Origin: Mortierella sp. BCC40632
Taxonomy: Eukaryota > Mortierellomycota > Mortierellomycetes > Mortierellales > Mortierellaceae
Length of the DNA: 64,000 nt
Direction of reading: 5' to 3'
Assembly (NCBI GenBank): GCA_011634665.1
Contig: WAEK01000019.1
Location: 965,867 to 1,029,866, forward strand
In this document: one piece after another, positions 24,108 to 34,880 of the stretch
Layout: each line of letters begins with the position of its first letter
How positions within the stretch are numbered: position 1 is the stretch's first letter
Notes under the pieces: generated by a model
Database searches by the model: none
Seen by the model: only the letters and a program-made list of their open reading frames with translations
What the model was told of the DNA's origin: nothing
Position numbers and translations under genes: made by a program

Positions 24108-24439
24108 AAGGGTATGTCGTGGGTGCAAGTGTGAAATGGAGCAGGGTCTGGCGAATCGCTTCTGATGGAGATAACTTGTGGTGGTGGAGGGTATCGCCCA
24201 TCGATGGCTCAGCGTGTGTCAGAAAGGTCGAAAAAGAAAGTAATGTGATGAAAAAAAAAGAGAAAAAAAGGGAAAAGAAAAGGTACAAAATATGAAAACA
24301 ACAAGAACAGTGAAAGCAACGTCTTGATCGGTTGTTTGTTTTATCTAGGGGAGAGTGCAATCATTGAAGATGACCTTCCGCTAGAACCTCTTATTGAGTA
24401 TCCGACAATGGTTGCCCAGGTTCTCCACCATTTTTTCTG

Positions 24440-24810
24440 TGCGGCGTAGAGGACCAGCACAGGGGGAAAGAGCTCGCACTACTTGGCAGGCAGGTGTGTG
24501 AAACCTATTGGGAAAGGGGATTGCCAGCATAGAAGAGGGAAACATAATGATCACGACGCGTATCACCGTTCTATAGAGAGAGAACAAGGCAAGAGAAAAG
24601 ACTCGCAAATGAACAATATCTAGCTACAGGATCGCACCCCCGGGGCGGGCGGACGAGTGGACCTGCTCCAGACGGTAAGTATTCACAAACGGATCGGGAA
24701 AATAAAAGGAAGAAAACAAAACTGTCTTTATTGTCTGGTGTCGAGGGACACCATTTATACCCCCAGGCCCAGGGGCCAGAAGATCGCCCAGTCGTATTTA
24801 CTACACCACA
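24440..24810 (-). repeat. LTR of copy A (5')
   Basis: 371 bp, same sequence by eye as 21630-22000. Bordered on the outside by the CCAC target duplicate. Confidence 0.92.
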
Positions 24811-24988
24811 CCACCCTGGAACACTAACTGGACCTGATGCAAGACCGGATTGGGAAAGGGGATAGGGGAGACAATTCAACCAATGCGCATATCTCGATCT
24901 CTATGGCAAGAGGAAAAATAAAGGAACAAAGTTATACAATAGACTCGAAAATGAACAAATATACAGTAACCACCAAAACTGATTCAAC

Positions 24989-25106
24989 TAGTGTTCTTCA
25001 ACTCGACTCACCAGCTCACCGACTCAACATTCTCCCGACTCGTGTAACATGAGTTGAGTTGAGTCGAACCTCCAACTCAACTCAACTCGACTCATGGGAA
25101 ACACTA
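24989..25106. mobile_element. hAT-type MITE of GAGTT/AACTC repeats, 118 bp
   Basis: The ends are TAGTGTT and AACACTA. The flanking 8-bp TSD is perfect: GATTCAAC at 24981-24988 and 25107-25114. The core consists of ACTC/GAGT-type pentamer repeats in opposing orientations, able to fold back. Eight-bp duplications and TAGTGTT-like ends are typical of the hAT superfamily. There is no coding capacity. Confidence 0.9.
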
Positions 25107-25259
25107 GATTCAACACACTTCACTTTTTTTAAATCCATTCATTCCTTCATGCTATGGCACTCAATTGCTTTGAACCTTTTATTGAAGATGTTCAATCAAT
25201 CCTCTAAACAATTCAATACTCATAGGGCCCCCTTCGCGTAGTTGATGAGCTATCGTCAT

Positions 25260-25423
25260 CAGTGTTTCTTATCGAACAGAAAAAGTCAAGATCTCGTCTC
25301 GTTAAGCCGCGGACTCGTTTCGTTAAGCCCGTACTAATTCCCTGTAAATGGCCGTTATCGAAACGAAACATTAACGAAACGAAACGAGTTTTCGAACGAA
25401 ATCCGTCTCGTTGAGAAACACTG
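25260..25423. mobile_element. hAT-type MITE of CGAAA repeats, 164 bp
   Basis: Ends are CAGTGTTTCT and AGAAACACTG style, with perfect 8-bp TSD ATCGTCAT at 25252-25259 and 25424-25431. The interior carries CGTTTCGTTAAG and ACGAAACGAAACGAG arrays in inverted orientation. It shares termini but not the core sequence with the GAGTT elements. Confidence 0.92.
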
Positions 25424-25459
25424 ATCGTCATTCCCGCACGGACACTTATTGAATCAGTT

Positions 25460-25563
25460 TTGGAGCAACTCCTTTTTTTTTTTTTTTTTTTTTTTTTTTG
25501 GACGGAGATAACACAGGGGAAAAAAAGTCGGATCGGATATCATCCGACTTTTGAGAAACACTG
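25460..25563. mobile_element. hAT-type MITE fragment with CGGATATCATCCG core
   Basis: The right end reads CTTTTGAGAAACACTG, preceded by GTCGGATCGGATATCATCCGAC, a poly-T run and GGACGGA. The same assembly recurs at 45845-45944. A matching left terminus and target duplicate were not found, so this copy is truncated or diverged. Confidence 0.6.
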
Positions 25564-25662
25564 CTCAAGAGTGTGGCCGGACAACTCGGATGAAAAGGAA
25601 GAATGGAGCAGTTGGTTCAAAGGCGATTTCGAGCCAGACGGGATGGACGATGTTTATGGCTG

Positions 25663-25921
25663 TGTGTAACAAGGCAAGAGGAATAGGGAAGGAGAAGAAC
25701 AAGGACAGGGACTAGGACAAAGGCTAGGGACAAGAGGTGAGTTACTAACTGCTGTTTATTCGAGGGAGGGAAGAGGGAATAAATACTACGGAGATGACTA
25801 TCAGGCTAGCTATTTTCTGTGGTATGTCAGGTCAGACAGGGAGGCATTCCTTGTTCGCTGTGGACCTGACAACATATCCCAAGCATCTCAAAGACGCGAC
25901 AAGCAAGTGTACTCTTTGACA
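25663..25921 (-). repeat. 3' LTR of Gypsy element E1
   Basis: 259 bp. In element orientation it starts TGTCAAAGAGTA and ends CCTTGTTACACA. It is preceded by a purine-rich tract and closely matches the LTR at 57310-57577. The opposite LTR of E1 is absent. Confidence 0.85.
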
Positions 25922-26018
25922 CTCCTCCTCTTAAAAGAGGTTAGGGTTCTTGAGGGTCTCCCGGTAATCTTGGAGGACTTCTTGTGCATTTTCAAGATCT
26001 TCTAGTGTTTGCCACATA

Positions 26019-27646
26019 CAGTGGGCGCCAAAATGGTTTCAATAATTCTCAAATTTTCATATTTTAGCAATTTTCTACCCATCGAGAATATGTAAATGCA
26101 CCTTGTTGCTTAGATTGAAAACAATACCCAGAATGCCTTGTTCACGACAGTGTAAACAGATTTTCAATATGTTGTCAGAAAGGCGTGCTATGAGGTAAAT
26201 TGTTGAAGCTAGATATTGGAACCATTTCGCCACTTGGGCACGCCATTTATATTTATTGCTATTTCATCTCTTTTTTTCACAATCGTTTGTCTTATATCTA
26301 CAGTCAGTCAGAGAGATTAAAAGAAGATGAATAGATCTTGACAAGTTTGATATAAAATACGGGTGCAATCGCTCGAAAATGGTCGATATTCCTCCATCAT
26401 GAAAAAACGAAAGAAGACACTCAAAAACTCTATCATAAGCCAGCTAAAAGCAGGCTACTCCGTCAAGAATGTCGCTAGACGATTATCAGTCAGCCCTGCT
26501 TCTGTTTCAAGGATCCGAACCAAGCATTTACCTACTCTACAAAGGCAACCAACAGGAAGACCAAGAATTCTCTCGGCTCGCTCCAAGAATGATCTCAACA
26601 GAAAGTTACTTTCCGGCATGTTGAAGACTGGCAAGCAGGTCCACAAGAGCCTCAATGGTGAAGGGACAGTTATCTCGTACAGATCAGTCCTTCGCAACCT
26701 CAGGGAGATCGGCTTTCAAGCGAAGAAAAAAAGTCAAAAAGCCTTTCCTTAGTAAGCGACACAAGCAAGCGCGGTTGGAGTGGGCAAGAGGTCATAAAAA
26801 TTGGACCATCGATGACTGGAAGCGAGTGGTATTCTCAGATGAAACAAAGATAAACATCTGGAACTCGGACGGGATACAATATTACTGGGCTAAGCCAGGC
26901 GATCCGGTTCAACCATTTCATCTTCAACCTACTGTCAAGCATGGAGGTGGATCCTTGATGTTCTGGGGCTGTATGACGTCCAAGGGACTTGGCTATGGCT
27001 GTCAGATCTATGAAGGAACTATGAAAAAGGAGGATTACATCAATATTCTCGACACAACATTGAAAGAAAGTCTCGAGTATTATGATCTCGGAAAAAATGA
27101 CTTCATTTTTCAGCACGACAACGACCCCAAACACAAAGCCAAAGCAACAACCAAGTACCTGGAGGATCAGGATATTGAGGTTCTTCGATGGCCTGCACAA
27201 TCAGCAGATTTAAATCCAATCGAGCATGTTTGGGACAAGCTGAAGGTTCAGATTGGTCAACGAGAGAAGCGGCCTACGAGTGTTCATGAATTGTGGGATA
27301 TGGTGCTGGAGGAATGGGAGCTGATACCACAGGATATGATTGACAAGCTCTATGAGTCGATGCCACGAAGAGTAGAGGCCGTGTTGAAAGCGAAAGGGGG
27401 GAATACGAGGTATTGAAGAATTTTCCCGGACTAGTGGCAAAATGGTTTCTATGAGACGACAACATTGGAGGCGGCATAGCTCGCTCATGTGAAGTGATAA
27501 AGGCCCGCTTTCTTATTTCTCGGGTCCACCATTGATAAGACTTTCCTTTCTATTAGAATTGAATATGAAAGAGAAAGAAAGAATAAACGAGAAAATTAGA
27601 AAAAGCGAAATTTCTGAAAACATTGAAACCATTTTGGCGCCAACTG
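26019..27646 (+). mobile_element. Tc1/mariner element, complete ends
   Basis: 1628 bp, bordered by TA on both sides (26017-26018 and 27647-27648). Ends are CAGTGGGCGCCAAAATGG and CCATTTTGGCGCCAACTG, inverted repeats of at least 23 bp with one mismatch. It carries one transposase frame with a single apparent indel. It sits inside the chromodomain of E1, so it is younger than E1. Confidence 0.95.
26399..27416 (+). pseudogene. Tc1 transposase (DD34E) with one frameshift
   Basis: Cut-and-paste transposase. The N-terminal part (from MKKRKKTLKNSI) has the helix-turn-helix pair (YSVKNVARRLSVSPASVSRI, PTGRPRILS). The catalytic triad follows: FSDETKIN, FQHDNDPKHK and DLNPIEHVW, with 34 residues between the second Asp and the Glu. 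The frame shifts by one base in the A7 run at about 26726-26733, joining GFQAKK to KVKKPFLSKRHKQARL. Because everything else is intact, loss is probably recent, or this is a sequencing slip in a homopolymer. The C-terminus VLKAKGGNTRY is normal for the family. Confidence 0.9.
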
Positions 27647-28653
27647 TACTATCCTTGACGGGGAAGCCAACCCATTTGACCAAAAACTTGACTGTGCCAT
27701 CTCTTGTCTTTTTGTGCTTGCTTATCCTCTCGACCTCATAAGGTTGTTCATAGCATTCGTCGCTGTCGTCCAAGAGAGGCTCTTCGTCAGGTCTTAATTC
27801 CTCGTTATCAGCAAATTCGTTATCTCTACGAGTGGCAGCCCTTAGCTTAGAGACGTGGAAAACGGGATGTAACCGGCTTCTGGGAGGCAGCTGCAACTTG
27901 TAGTTCAAGGGACTCGGTTGAGCAACGATCTTGTATGGTCCTAGGAAGGGTTTTCTCAGCTTGTTTACCTTTTTTGTCGCATTCTCAGTAGCAGTTTTGA
28001 TGTCCGTCGCGTCGATATAGACAAGGTCGTCTATTTCGAAATTGGCCTCGCGCTTGTGAGCATCATATTGGTCAGCATACTTTTTGTGACTGTCTTGGAT
28101 GGCATCATATACAACTCGGAATCTCGCCTGATGTTTCTCCATCTCTTCCTTCACATTAGGTTGTTTGACCACAGGAGTTTTTTCCGTCAGGAGTGTCGCC
28201 GGTGTCAACGGTACGTGTCCATACATCACTTCGAAGGGGCAGAGTCCAGTCGCGGACGACTTTGCTGAGTTGTGTGCGGATTCGGCATGGATGAGGAATT
28301 CATCCCAATCGTTGTGAGCCTCATTCGTGTACAAGCGCAGGTACTGCTCTAGTGATTGAATCGTTCGCTCTGCTTGTCCATTCGTCTGTTGATGTCTTGC
28401 TGTCGACATGTCGAGGCTGGTTCCTAAATGCTCAAACAGGCTCTTCCAGAACATGCTTGTGAACCTGGTATCGCGGTCTGATACGATCGACTTGGGGACC
28501 CCATAGTGCCGGAACACTTGCTGAAAGAAGATACCAGCCACGTCCTTGGCGGTGCAACTTGTCTTGGTGGCAGCGAATACGGCAGCTTTGCTAAACCTGT
28601 CTACGAATACAACTATTGCGTCGTGTCCCGCTTTTGTCTTCGGTAAAGTGAAT

Positions 28654-28895
28654 CCATAGATCGATCAATGATTTTTTTAGAAATGCATTCTGGCAGATTG
28701 CTCATTCGTCTATGATGCATCCCAACTGGAGACCACCGTGGGAAAATAAGTCAGCCACTTATCTATGTCCTGCTTCAGTTGCACAGACCTGCAGTAGGGA
28801 AGACTTGATGTATTTTTTTTTTTTATTTCACTTGTCACATTGAGCCATCACTGGATTCATGGATCCTCATCGGATGATTGCTTCTCCATGGAGGG
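28654..28895. other. 3' flank of Tc1-B transposase fragment
   Basis: Sequence between the broken E1 integrase and the stop of the Tc1-B transposase. A T-rich run is present. I could not find the terminal inverted repeat of Tc1-B here. Confidence 0.4.
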
Positions 28896-29384
28896 TCAGT
28901 ATTTAGTGTGTCCTCCTTTGCTACGTAGCACAGCCTCAATGCGCCGAGGCATGCTCTCATACAATTTATGGATCAACTCTGGCGAGAGTTTTACCCATTC
29001 GTCTTGGACTCGTTCCCAGAGCTCATTCAAGTCATTCGGCTCATTGTCGTACTGATTGAGGCGACGCTTGAGGATACTCCAGACGTGTTCAATGATGTTG
29101 AGGTCCGGGGATTTCGCTGGCCACTTCACAACTCTAAACTCCTGTTCTGCAAACCATCTCTTTACTATGTTTGCCATGTGCACTTTGGAGTTGTCCTGTT
29201 GGAAGATGGAGTCTGCTGGGTCCATGCCGGCCCATTCGAATGAGCTGGTAACATAATCCTGGAGAACCTGGAGGTACATTTTTCCGGAATTTATTCCTTC
29301 TTCGATCCAGCAGAGGTCGCCTGGGGAATTGTAAGTGATGCATCCCCAGATCATCATCTTGCCTCCGCCACCTTGTGGAGTTCG
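28896..29384 (-). pseudogene. Tc1-B transposase, C-terminal half
   Basis: It starts at PQGGGGKMMIWGCITYN and runs through SIFQQDNSKVHMANIV and DLNIIEHVWSILKRRL to GGHTKY. It has the second catalytic Asp and the Glu of the DDE triad. Upstream it is cut by a solo LTR at 29389, and the rest of the gene continues at 30263-30316 and 37702-38000. The family differs from the Tc1 at 26019-27646. Confidence 0.88.
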
Positions 29385-29388
29385 ACGG

Positions 29389-30262
29389 TGTGCTGTAGCT
29401 CCTTGCTCCAAAGACACACGGGGGATGCTCAAAGGAGAGGAAGGCAAAGGGATGGCCATCTGGTCGAGGGCCAATGAATGAGAGTCATAGGATTGCTCAG
29501 GTGGGAACAACAGCCAGGAAGGAAGGAAAGAATGAAGGGGGGGGGGACGAAACGAGAAGAGTCTTACATCAAAAGCGCCATGCTACCAACGGGTCGCCAG
29601 GAGCTCTTCAATGGCATGAAACGAGCGGAAGGCAGCACAAAGCTAAATCAAGCTTCTACAAAAGAAGGGGGAAGGGTGGACGCATCTTACTTTCAAAGTC
29701 AACAAGGAACAAAAACAAAAGGAAGAAACGACCAGGAGCAAACAAGAGCCTGCTCAAGTATTTATTCATCTACGATCTATTGAGGGGCATGCAGACTAGT
29801 GTTCTTCAACTCAACTCACCAACTCACCGACTCAACTCAACTCAACTCATGAGTTGAGTTGAGTTCAAACTTTCCCCCAACTCGTGTAACATGAGTTGAG
29901 TTGAGTCGAAGCTTTTTTCGACTCATGAACTCATGAGTTGAGTTGAGTTGAGTTGAGTTGGAGTGAGTCGACTCGCTTACAGGGCGTAGATGCCCTGAGT
30001 TGAGATGAGTTCAACTTTTCAACTCATGAGTTGAGTTGAGTTGAGTTGAGTTCAAACTTTTCGACTCATGAGTTGAGTTGAGTTCAGATTTTTTCCAACT
30101 CATGTGGGCATGAGTTGAGTTGAGTCGAACCTCCAACTCAACTCAACTCGACTCATGGGAAACACTAATGCAGACCAGATGGCTCCGCAGCCCCAAGTTG
30201 TCCACCTCTTGGAAAGGGCTAAAATCGTAACTACTGCGACCAGTGTCAGTTACTACACGACA
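29389..30262 (-). mobile_element. Solo LTR carrying a MITE
   Basis: In element orientation it begins TGTCGTGTAGTAACTG and ends GCACA. A 4-bp TSD ACGG flanks it at 29385-29388 and 30263-30266. Without the MITE at 29797-30167 and its duplication it is about 495 bp. Its start resembles the TGTGGTGTAGTAAAT start of the copy A/B/C LTRs, suggesting a related element. It lies in the Tc1-B transposase gene. Confidence 0.78.
29797..30167. mobile_element. hAT-type MITE of GAGTT/AACTC repeats, 371 bp
   Basis: Same ends as the 118-bp copy (TAGTGTTCTTCAACTC and GACTCATGGGAAACACTA). Perfect 8-bp TSD ATGCAGAC at 29789-29796 and 30168-30175. The interior is a larger array of GAGTTGAGTT blocks alternating with their complement, split by CATGAG palindromes. 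Confidence 0.93.
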
Positions 30263-30316
30263 ACGGACCTGCTGACGCGAAAGCTTCCTGTGTTCAAGGT
30301 CGCTGTAGTAGAACTG
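30263..30316 (-). pseudogene. Tc1-B transposase, middle fragment
   Basis: Encodes FYYSDLEHRKLSRQQVR, the segment expected between GTFGRQ (end of the N-terminal part at 37702) and PQGGGGKMM (start of the C-terminal part at 29384). Removing the two LTR insertions and one copy of each 4-bp duplication restores a continuous frame. Confidence 0.8.
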
Positions 30317-30691
30317 TGTGGTGTAGTAAATACGACTGGGCGATCTTCTGGCCCCTGGGCCTGGGGGTATAAATGGTGTCCCTCGACACCAGACAATAAA
30401 GACAGTTTTGTTTTCTTCCTTTTATTTTCCCGATCCGTTTGTGAATACTTACCGTCTGGAGCAGGTCCACTCGTCCGCCCGCCCCGGGGGTGCGATCCTG
30501 TAGCTAGATATTGTTCATTTGCGAGTCTTTTCTCTTGCCTTGTTCTCTCTCTATAGAACGGTGATACGCGTCGTGATCATTATGTTTCCCTCTTCTATGC
30601 TGGCAATCCCCTTTCCCAATAGGTTTCACACACCTGCCTGCCAAGTAGTAGTGGCGAGCTCTTTTCCCCTGTGCTGGTCCTCTACGCCGCA
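30317..30691 (+). repeat. 5' LTR of copy B
   Basis: TG...CA ends, with TATAAAT and AATAAA near the start. Differs from the 3' LTR by a few single-base indels in homopolymers. Confidence 0.92.
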
Positions 30692-31029
30692 CAGAAAAAA
30701 TGGTGGAGAACCTGGGCAACCATTGTCGGATACTCAATAAGAGGTTCTAGCGGAAGGTCATCTTCAATGATTGCACTCTCCCCTAGATAAAACAAACAAC
30801 CGATCAAGACGTTGCTTTCACTGTTCTTGTTGTTTTCATATTTTGTACCTTTTCTTTTTCCTTTTTTTCTTTTTTTTTTTTTCATCACATTACTTTTTTT
30901 TTTCGACCTTTTTTCTGACACACGCTGAGCCATCGATGGGCGATACCCTCCACCACCACAAGTTATCTCCATCAGAAGCGATTCGCCAGACCCTGCTCCA
31001 TTTCACACTTGCACCCACGACATACCCTT

Positions 31030-31450
31030 TCAAAATATTTGTCCTTTGATGGCATGCCTCCCCTCCACACCCTCAGATCCGTAAAATATTTTCAGCCGGA
31101 GTTTAGTTGTCGGTTCAAGTGTTTTCGTTACCACTTTGAAATGACAAAGCCACGGGTTGCCATGGATCACCAACTGCTCTCTTCCCTCTATTCTTTCTAC
31201 GGCCAAAGGTCCCTGATGTTCAATATTTGCCGGCTCAAAGCTTAAGATGACCCCGAACAGTTTCCCAATCCACACTCCCTCGATTCCTTTTTGTAGAAAA
31301 GGCAGGAAGTCGTCTCCGGAAATTAAGTAACGGTTGTTCAGGTTGAGGACGGACGGCTCGCCGTTGGTGGGTGATAAAGTAAATGAACGGATCGACTAGA
31401 AGGGAGCAGGGAGGAGATCCTCGTGCCCGCAGTTTGCAAAGCAGTTTTTT
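31030..31450 (-). CDS. Second opposite-strand frame of copy B (possible 3' exon)
   Basis: Same frame as in copy A, ending HAIKGQIF, with EPANIEHQGPLAVERIEG and the HQRRAVRPQPEQ stretch. One extra base in an A run near 31288 may shift the 5' part. Unrecognised protein. Confidence 0.45.
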
Positions 31451-31615
31451 GTTATTATTATTATTTATCTTTATTTTGTCCTTTCTCTTTGACTCCTTCC
31501 ATTTGTTCTTCTTCCCTGTCCTTTCCCCTCGTCCTTGTCCTTTTCATTTCACCATTCCCCTATTCCCTGTGGCGACCATAATCATCTCAAAAAAAAAAAA
31601 AAAAAAAAAAAAAAC

Positions 31616-31649
<34 letters not shown>

Positions 31650-31848
31650 TTCAACCTTGGTTTCCCCATTTCACATATTTCTGCCGTGCGTTCCATCTTG
31701 ATCCTCTTCTGGTTCATCCTCATCAGTTTCACCACCTCGAGCGGCTTCAAGATTCTCCTCCTCCATCTCCTCGGCCTCACGAATATAAGGCCTGATACGC
31801 TTGGCGTGTTTCCAGGCTTCCAGGTTATGTCGATCCAGGCTACAAGTA

Positions 31849-31877
31849 GAGTGCCCGCGGCTTCGCCACGGGCACTC
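31849..31877 (-). repeat. Terminal hairpin of the Helitron-like insert
   Basis: GAGTGCCCG pairs with CGGGCACTC (9 bp), extended by four more pairs including one G-T wobble, with a GAA loop. It lies 6 nt from the inferred 3' end on the minus strand. Confidence 0.8.
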
Positions 31878-31910
31878 GACCTCGCCTTTGGTAGTCTTTC
31901 CTTCTTTCCT

Positions 31911-31956
<46 letters not shown>

Positions 31957-32323
31957 TTTTTTAGCTGCAAGAGTGATGTGAATGAGCTTACCGTGAGGAA
32001 ACGCCTCGATAGGGATGACCGTGGTAGTCAAAGGCGAAGAGCAAAGGGAAAGTGTGAGTCGGTGAGAAAAAGACATGCCTGGACACTTAGTCTCAGGGAC
32101 GCTGAGTATTTACTCTGTTTCCTGTCCCACAGGAGGCTATATCTAATGTAGCTGCTGTGATGTGCACGTGCCCAGGGCCCTGCTCCTCTGATATGGGTCT
32201 CCCACCATAGATCCCAAGTCGAACTGCAAGATTAAATGAAGCAGACAGTGGGTGACTGGGTGTACTTTACTAATGCTCCACCGAATCCTTGCCCCTATCC
32301 TCTCTATCTCCTAGACACACGCT

Positions 32324-32334
<11 letters not shown>

Positions 32335-32393
<59 letters not shown>

Positions 32394-32520
32394 CCTTCTC
32401 TCTTATTCTTTCTCTCACTCTTTCTTTCACTACCTTTCTCTTTCTTTCTTTCTCTCTCTCACTCTTTCTTTCACTACCTTTCTCTTTCTTTCTTTCTCTC
32501 TCTCTCTCTATCGTAGCATT
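32335..32520. repeat. CT/poly-T/TTTC tract
   Basis: (CT)n followed by about 30 T and a twice-repeated block of about 60 bp (ACTCTTTCTTTCACTACC). Long open frames across it are repeat artefacts. Confidence 0.85.
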
Positions 32521-32779
32521 CCTTTTATTCTCACTCTAACTTTCTGAAGGGACGTGGAGGGGGGAAGGCAACAAAGCCGGGTGTAATGGGGATAAAGAGT
32601 CGGAGCAGGCGTACTATAGACTATCGCATCTTATCTCTGTCTGTCTGTCTGTTTTTTTTTTTTTTTTTTAATATTTCCCTTCATTGTTGTAAGAATTGTC
32701 ACGGAGAATGACCTGATGTTGTTCCTCATATTCTTGGTCATACAGTATTCAAAGTCTTCGCGTAGAGCATCCTCGTCAA

Positions 32780-34880
32780 ATTGGGGAGTCTACTCCAAAG
32801 TAATACTCTCTCATTCGACCCTCCGTACACCATTTTATCTTTTTGCAAGAGCATAGAGATGTGTCGGAAAGGCAATGGATACATGTCGTTCATGAGAAGC
32901 AATGGCATTGATATACTGAAGCGTCTTCAGGTATTTCAAAACCGACCAGGTCCTCATGGTTTACAAAGGGGATATCTTTGTACTCAAATGGTTCCAACCA
33001 ACTGGATAGCTCTTTTAATTGAAAAATATATGGGTTGAATGAGCTTATTATCACTCCTTCTTCATCACGGGTAGAAATAGTGATGGAGCAAAGTTTATCA
33101 TGCCTTGATTGCTGGATGTCATTGTCTGCTGATCTGGGGTCATGAGGAGGAGGGAGGGACTCAAGTCCGAGAAAAGGGGACAACAATACTGACGTCGACC
33201 ACTTCGAAAAGTTGCAATATTATTTCTATTTCTGTTGGATCTAGAAGGACAGGTTGGACATTGCAGCGGGGTCATCGCGAGTACTCCTGGCTGGAGTGAT
33301 TTTGCTCGAGGCATCCTTCGCAGATCAAACCTTAGCTGATTGAACCAAGATAAAAAAAAAAGGGACATATCTTTGAGGTGAGGAAAAGAGAGAGGGAGAT
33401 AGGATGGTAGAGAGGAGAACAGAAGGCAAGGACAGTGTGAAAGGGCATACTCTGTCTCATATCGCTCTTCATATGCTCCTCTGTTTTGAGTAGCATGAAG
33501 CGATGAAGGGAGAAGGCGGTGGAGACAAAAGTGAAGTAGTGGACACAGAAAGTATAAGTACAATAGGAGAGATTAGGCTTAATAGTGTGTTGTTTAATCT
33601 CCTTTTCTCTTTTTCACTCTTTCTTGAAGTCTCTCTCTCTGTGTGTGTGTGGGTGTGAAGGTAATTAAACCTCACATTTAGTTGGTTTTACTCGAGATGT
33701 TTGAGTCATCTCATAGTCAAACTGGGGCAATTATTGCAAAGATACAGGGCAAATAGTGTTGCTTCATACTCCAGTTGTTAATATCTCTGTAAATGTGCAA
33801 TGTGCGTGGGAAGACGTGAAAAAAAAGACAGTGTTGCGTGGGAAAGAAAAAAAAAAGGAGAGAAAGGTGTCTGTATGATAGGGATGTAATATCACTTTTA
33901 CCCCTACTCTATCCAGGTTGGGCTCTATCTTGAAGAAGACCATGGAGCCATTTGTTACTGCTGAATCTGTCGTACACAGGAATGTAGATTCTTCACAGAG
34001 ATACTTCCGAGTATGAGTTGGTTTGCAGATCAGTGAGCTTGTGTATGGATACTCCAATGATTAAGGTTTTTTTTTTTTTTTTTATTGTTTCCTATTCCTT
34101 TCGCTTTTTGAAGTAGTGTATGGAGGCCAATGCTCTCTAATCCTTGGCTCAGAAGGAGCTCCAGTAAGTTGGTTCTCATTTTAGGTGGGGATGGCACACT
34201 TTATTGAAGTGGTAAAAGGGTAGTCTCCGTAATCCATAATGCTATCAACATTAGGCTTTTATGTTTCTTTTCAAACAACAATAGCTAATTCAATGGTTCA
34301 CGGGAGGAAGACAATGTATTCATGTGAAAGGCAGCTTTGAATGGAAGAGAGAGATGAAGAGAGAGATTGAATGAATATGTTCGTGTGAGAGAGAGAGGGA
34401 AAGAGTGTGGGAATTGGCCATTTTTATGTTGATGACTGAAAGTCAGCAGTATCAAAGCTCCTACGCTCTCTACGCAGATGCCATCAAACCCACTGCAGCT
34501 ACAACCTCTTTCATGGAGCTGCTCCCAGTCTCTCTGTTGCAACAACTCCACTTAATTGCTCTGACCACCTTTCGCTTTATACTGCAACTGCTACATCAAC
34601 TGCTACATACATACACAAAAAAAAAAAAAAAAAAAAAAAAAACCTTCCCACGACTGTACCTTTGAGGAGCCATATGTATGCGCTTCCTGCAATAATAGAA
34701 GCAAAGAAAGCCAACTTATCGAGGTCAATGGTGAGCACACGCAAGGAAGACGTTGAAATGAACTACGCTCAAAATGGTTCAGTTGATAATGAAATGGAGA
34801 CCATACACCTCTTGGGTCTCCTAGATGCCTCTCTCTCATATGCACTTGCCTTATTTCTGTTATCAATGCATAGGAAGAAT
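32780..34880 (-). other. Exon-like fragments inside the Helitron-like insert
   Basis: Several minus-strand pieces look coding but do not join into a gene I can name. About 34755-34670 encodes TIDLDKLAFFASIIAGSAYI plus WLLKG, a membrane-anchor-like helix followed by a GT. About 34020-33905 encodes NGSMVFFKIEPNLDRVG up to GTAAAAG. About 33260-33190 encodes PVLLDPTEIEIILQLFEVVD. About 33180-32890 encodes IISSFNPYIFQLKELSSWL and YKDIPFVNHEDLVGFEIPED. The pieces fit captured host-gene exons or a decayed gene. Confidence 0.35.

Larger units (their letters stand above)
21630..24810 (-). mobile_element. Non-autonomous LTR element with opposite-strand ORF, copy A
   Basis: Two 371-bp LTRs (21630-22000 and 24440-24810) appear identical by eye and enclose about 2.4 kb. 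The flanking 4-bp TSD is CCAC at 21626-21629 and 24811-24814. In element orientation (minus strand) the LTR runs TGTGGTGTAG...CTACGCCGCA. It has a TATAAAT box and an AATAAA signal, and is followed a few bases later by TGGTGGAGAACC, a possible primer-binding site. No gag, protease, RT or integrase is present. The long ORF lies on the opposite (plus) strand and is frameshifted in this copy. Matching LTRs with a decayed ORF suggest movement by trans-acting proteins. Confidence 0.9.
25922..28653 (-). pseudogene. Gypsy element E1: integrase C-terminus and chromodomain, split by a Tc1 element
   Basis: The minus-strand frame 28653-27649 encodes the integrase core (DAIVVFVDRFSKA, VSDRDTRFTSMFW, NGQAERTIQSLEQYLR), then GPYKIVAQPSPLNYKL, the HPVFHVSKL box and a chromodomain (VKFLVKWVGFPVKDS). 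Across the Tc1 insertion the frame resumes at 26016 with MWQTLEDLENAQEVL, which completes the chromodomain. Chromodomains steer integration of such elements to heterochromatin. The element is cut at 28653, so RT, RNase H, gag and the 5' LTR are missing. Same family as E5. Confidence 0.88.

Noticed and set aside
24080..24360. Small ORFs in the direction of LTR transcription in copies A-C as a reduced gag
   Set aside because: They are short, Phe-rich from T tracts, differ between copies and are complementary to the better-conserved opposite-strand frame.
26716..26740. Programmed ribosomal frameshifting in the Tc1 transposase A run
   Set aside because: Tc1/mariner transposases are not known to use it and the shift needed is +1, which the A run does not favour; a simple indel is more likely.
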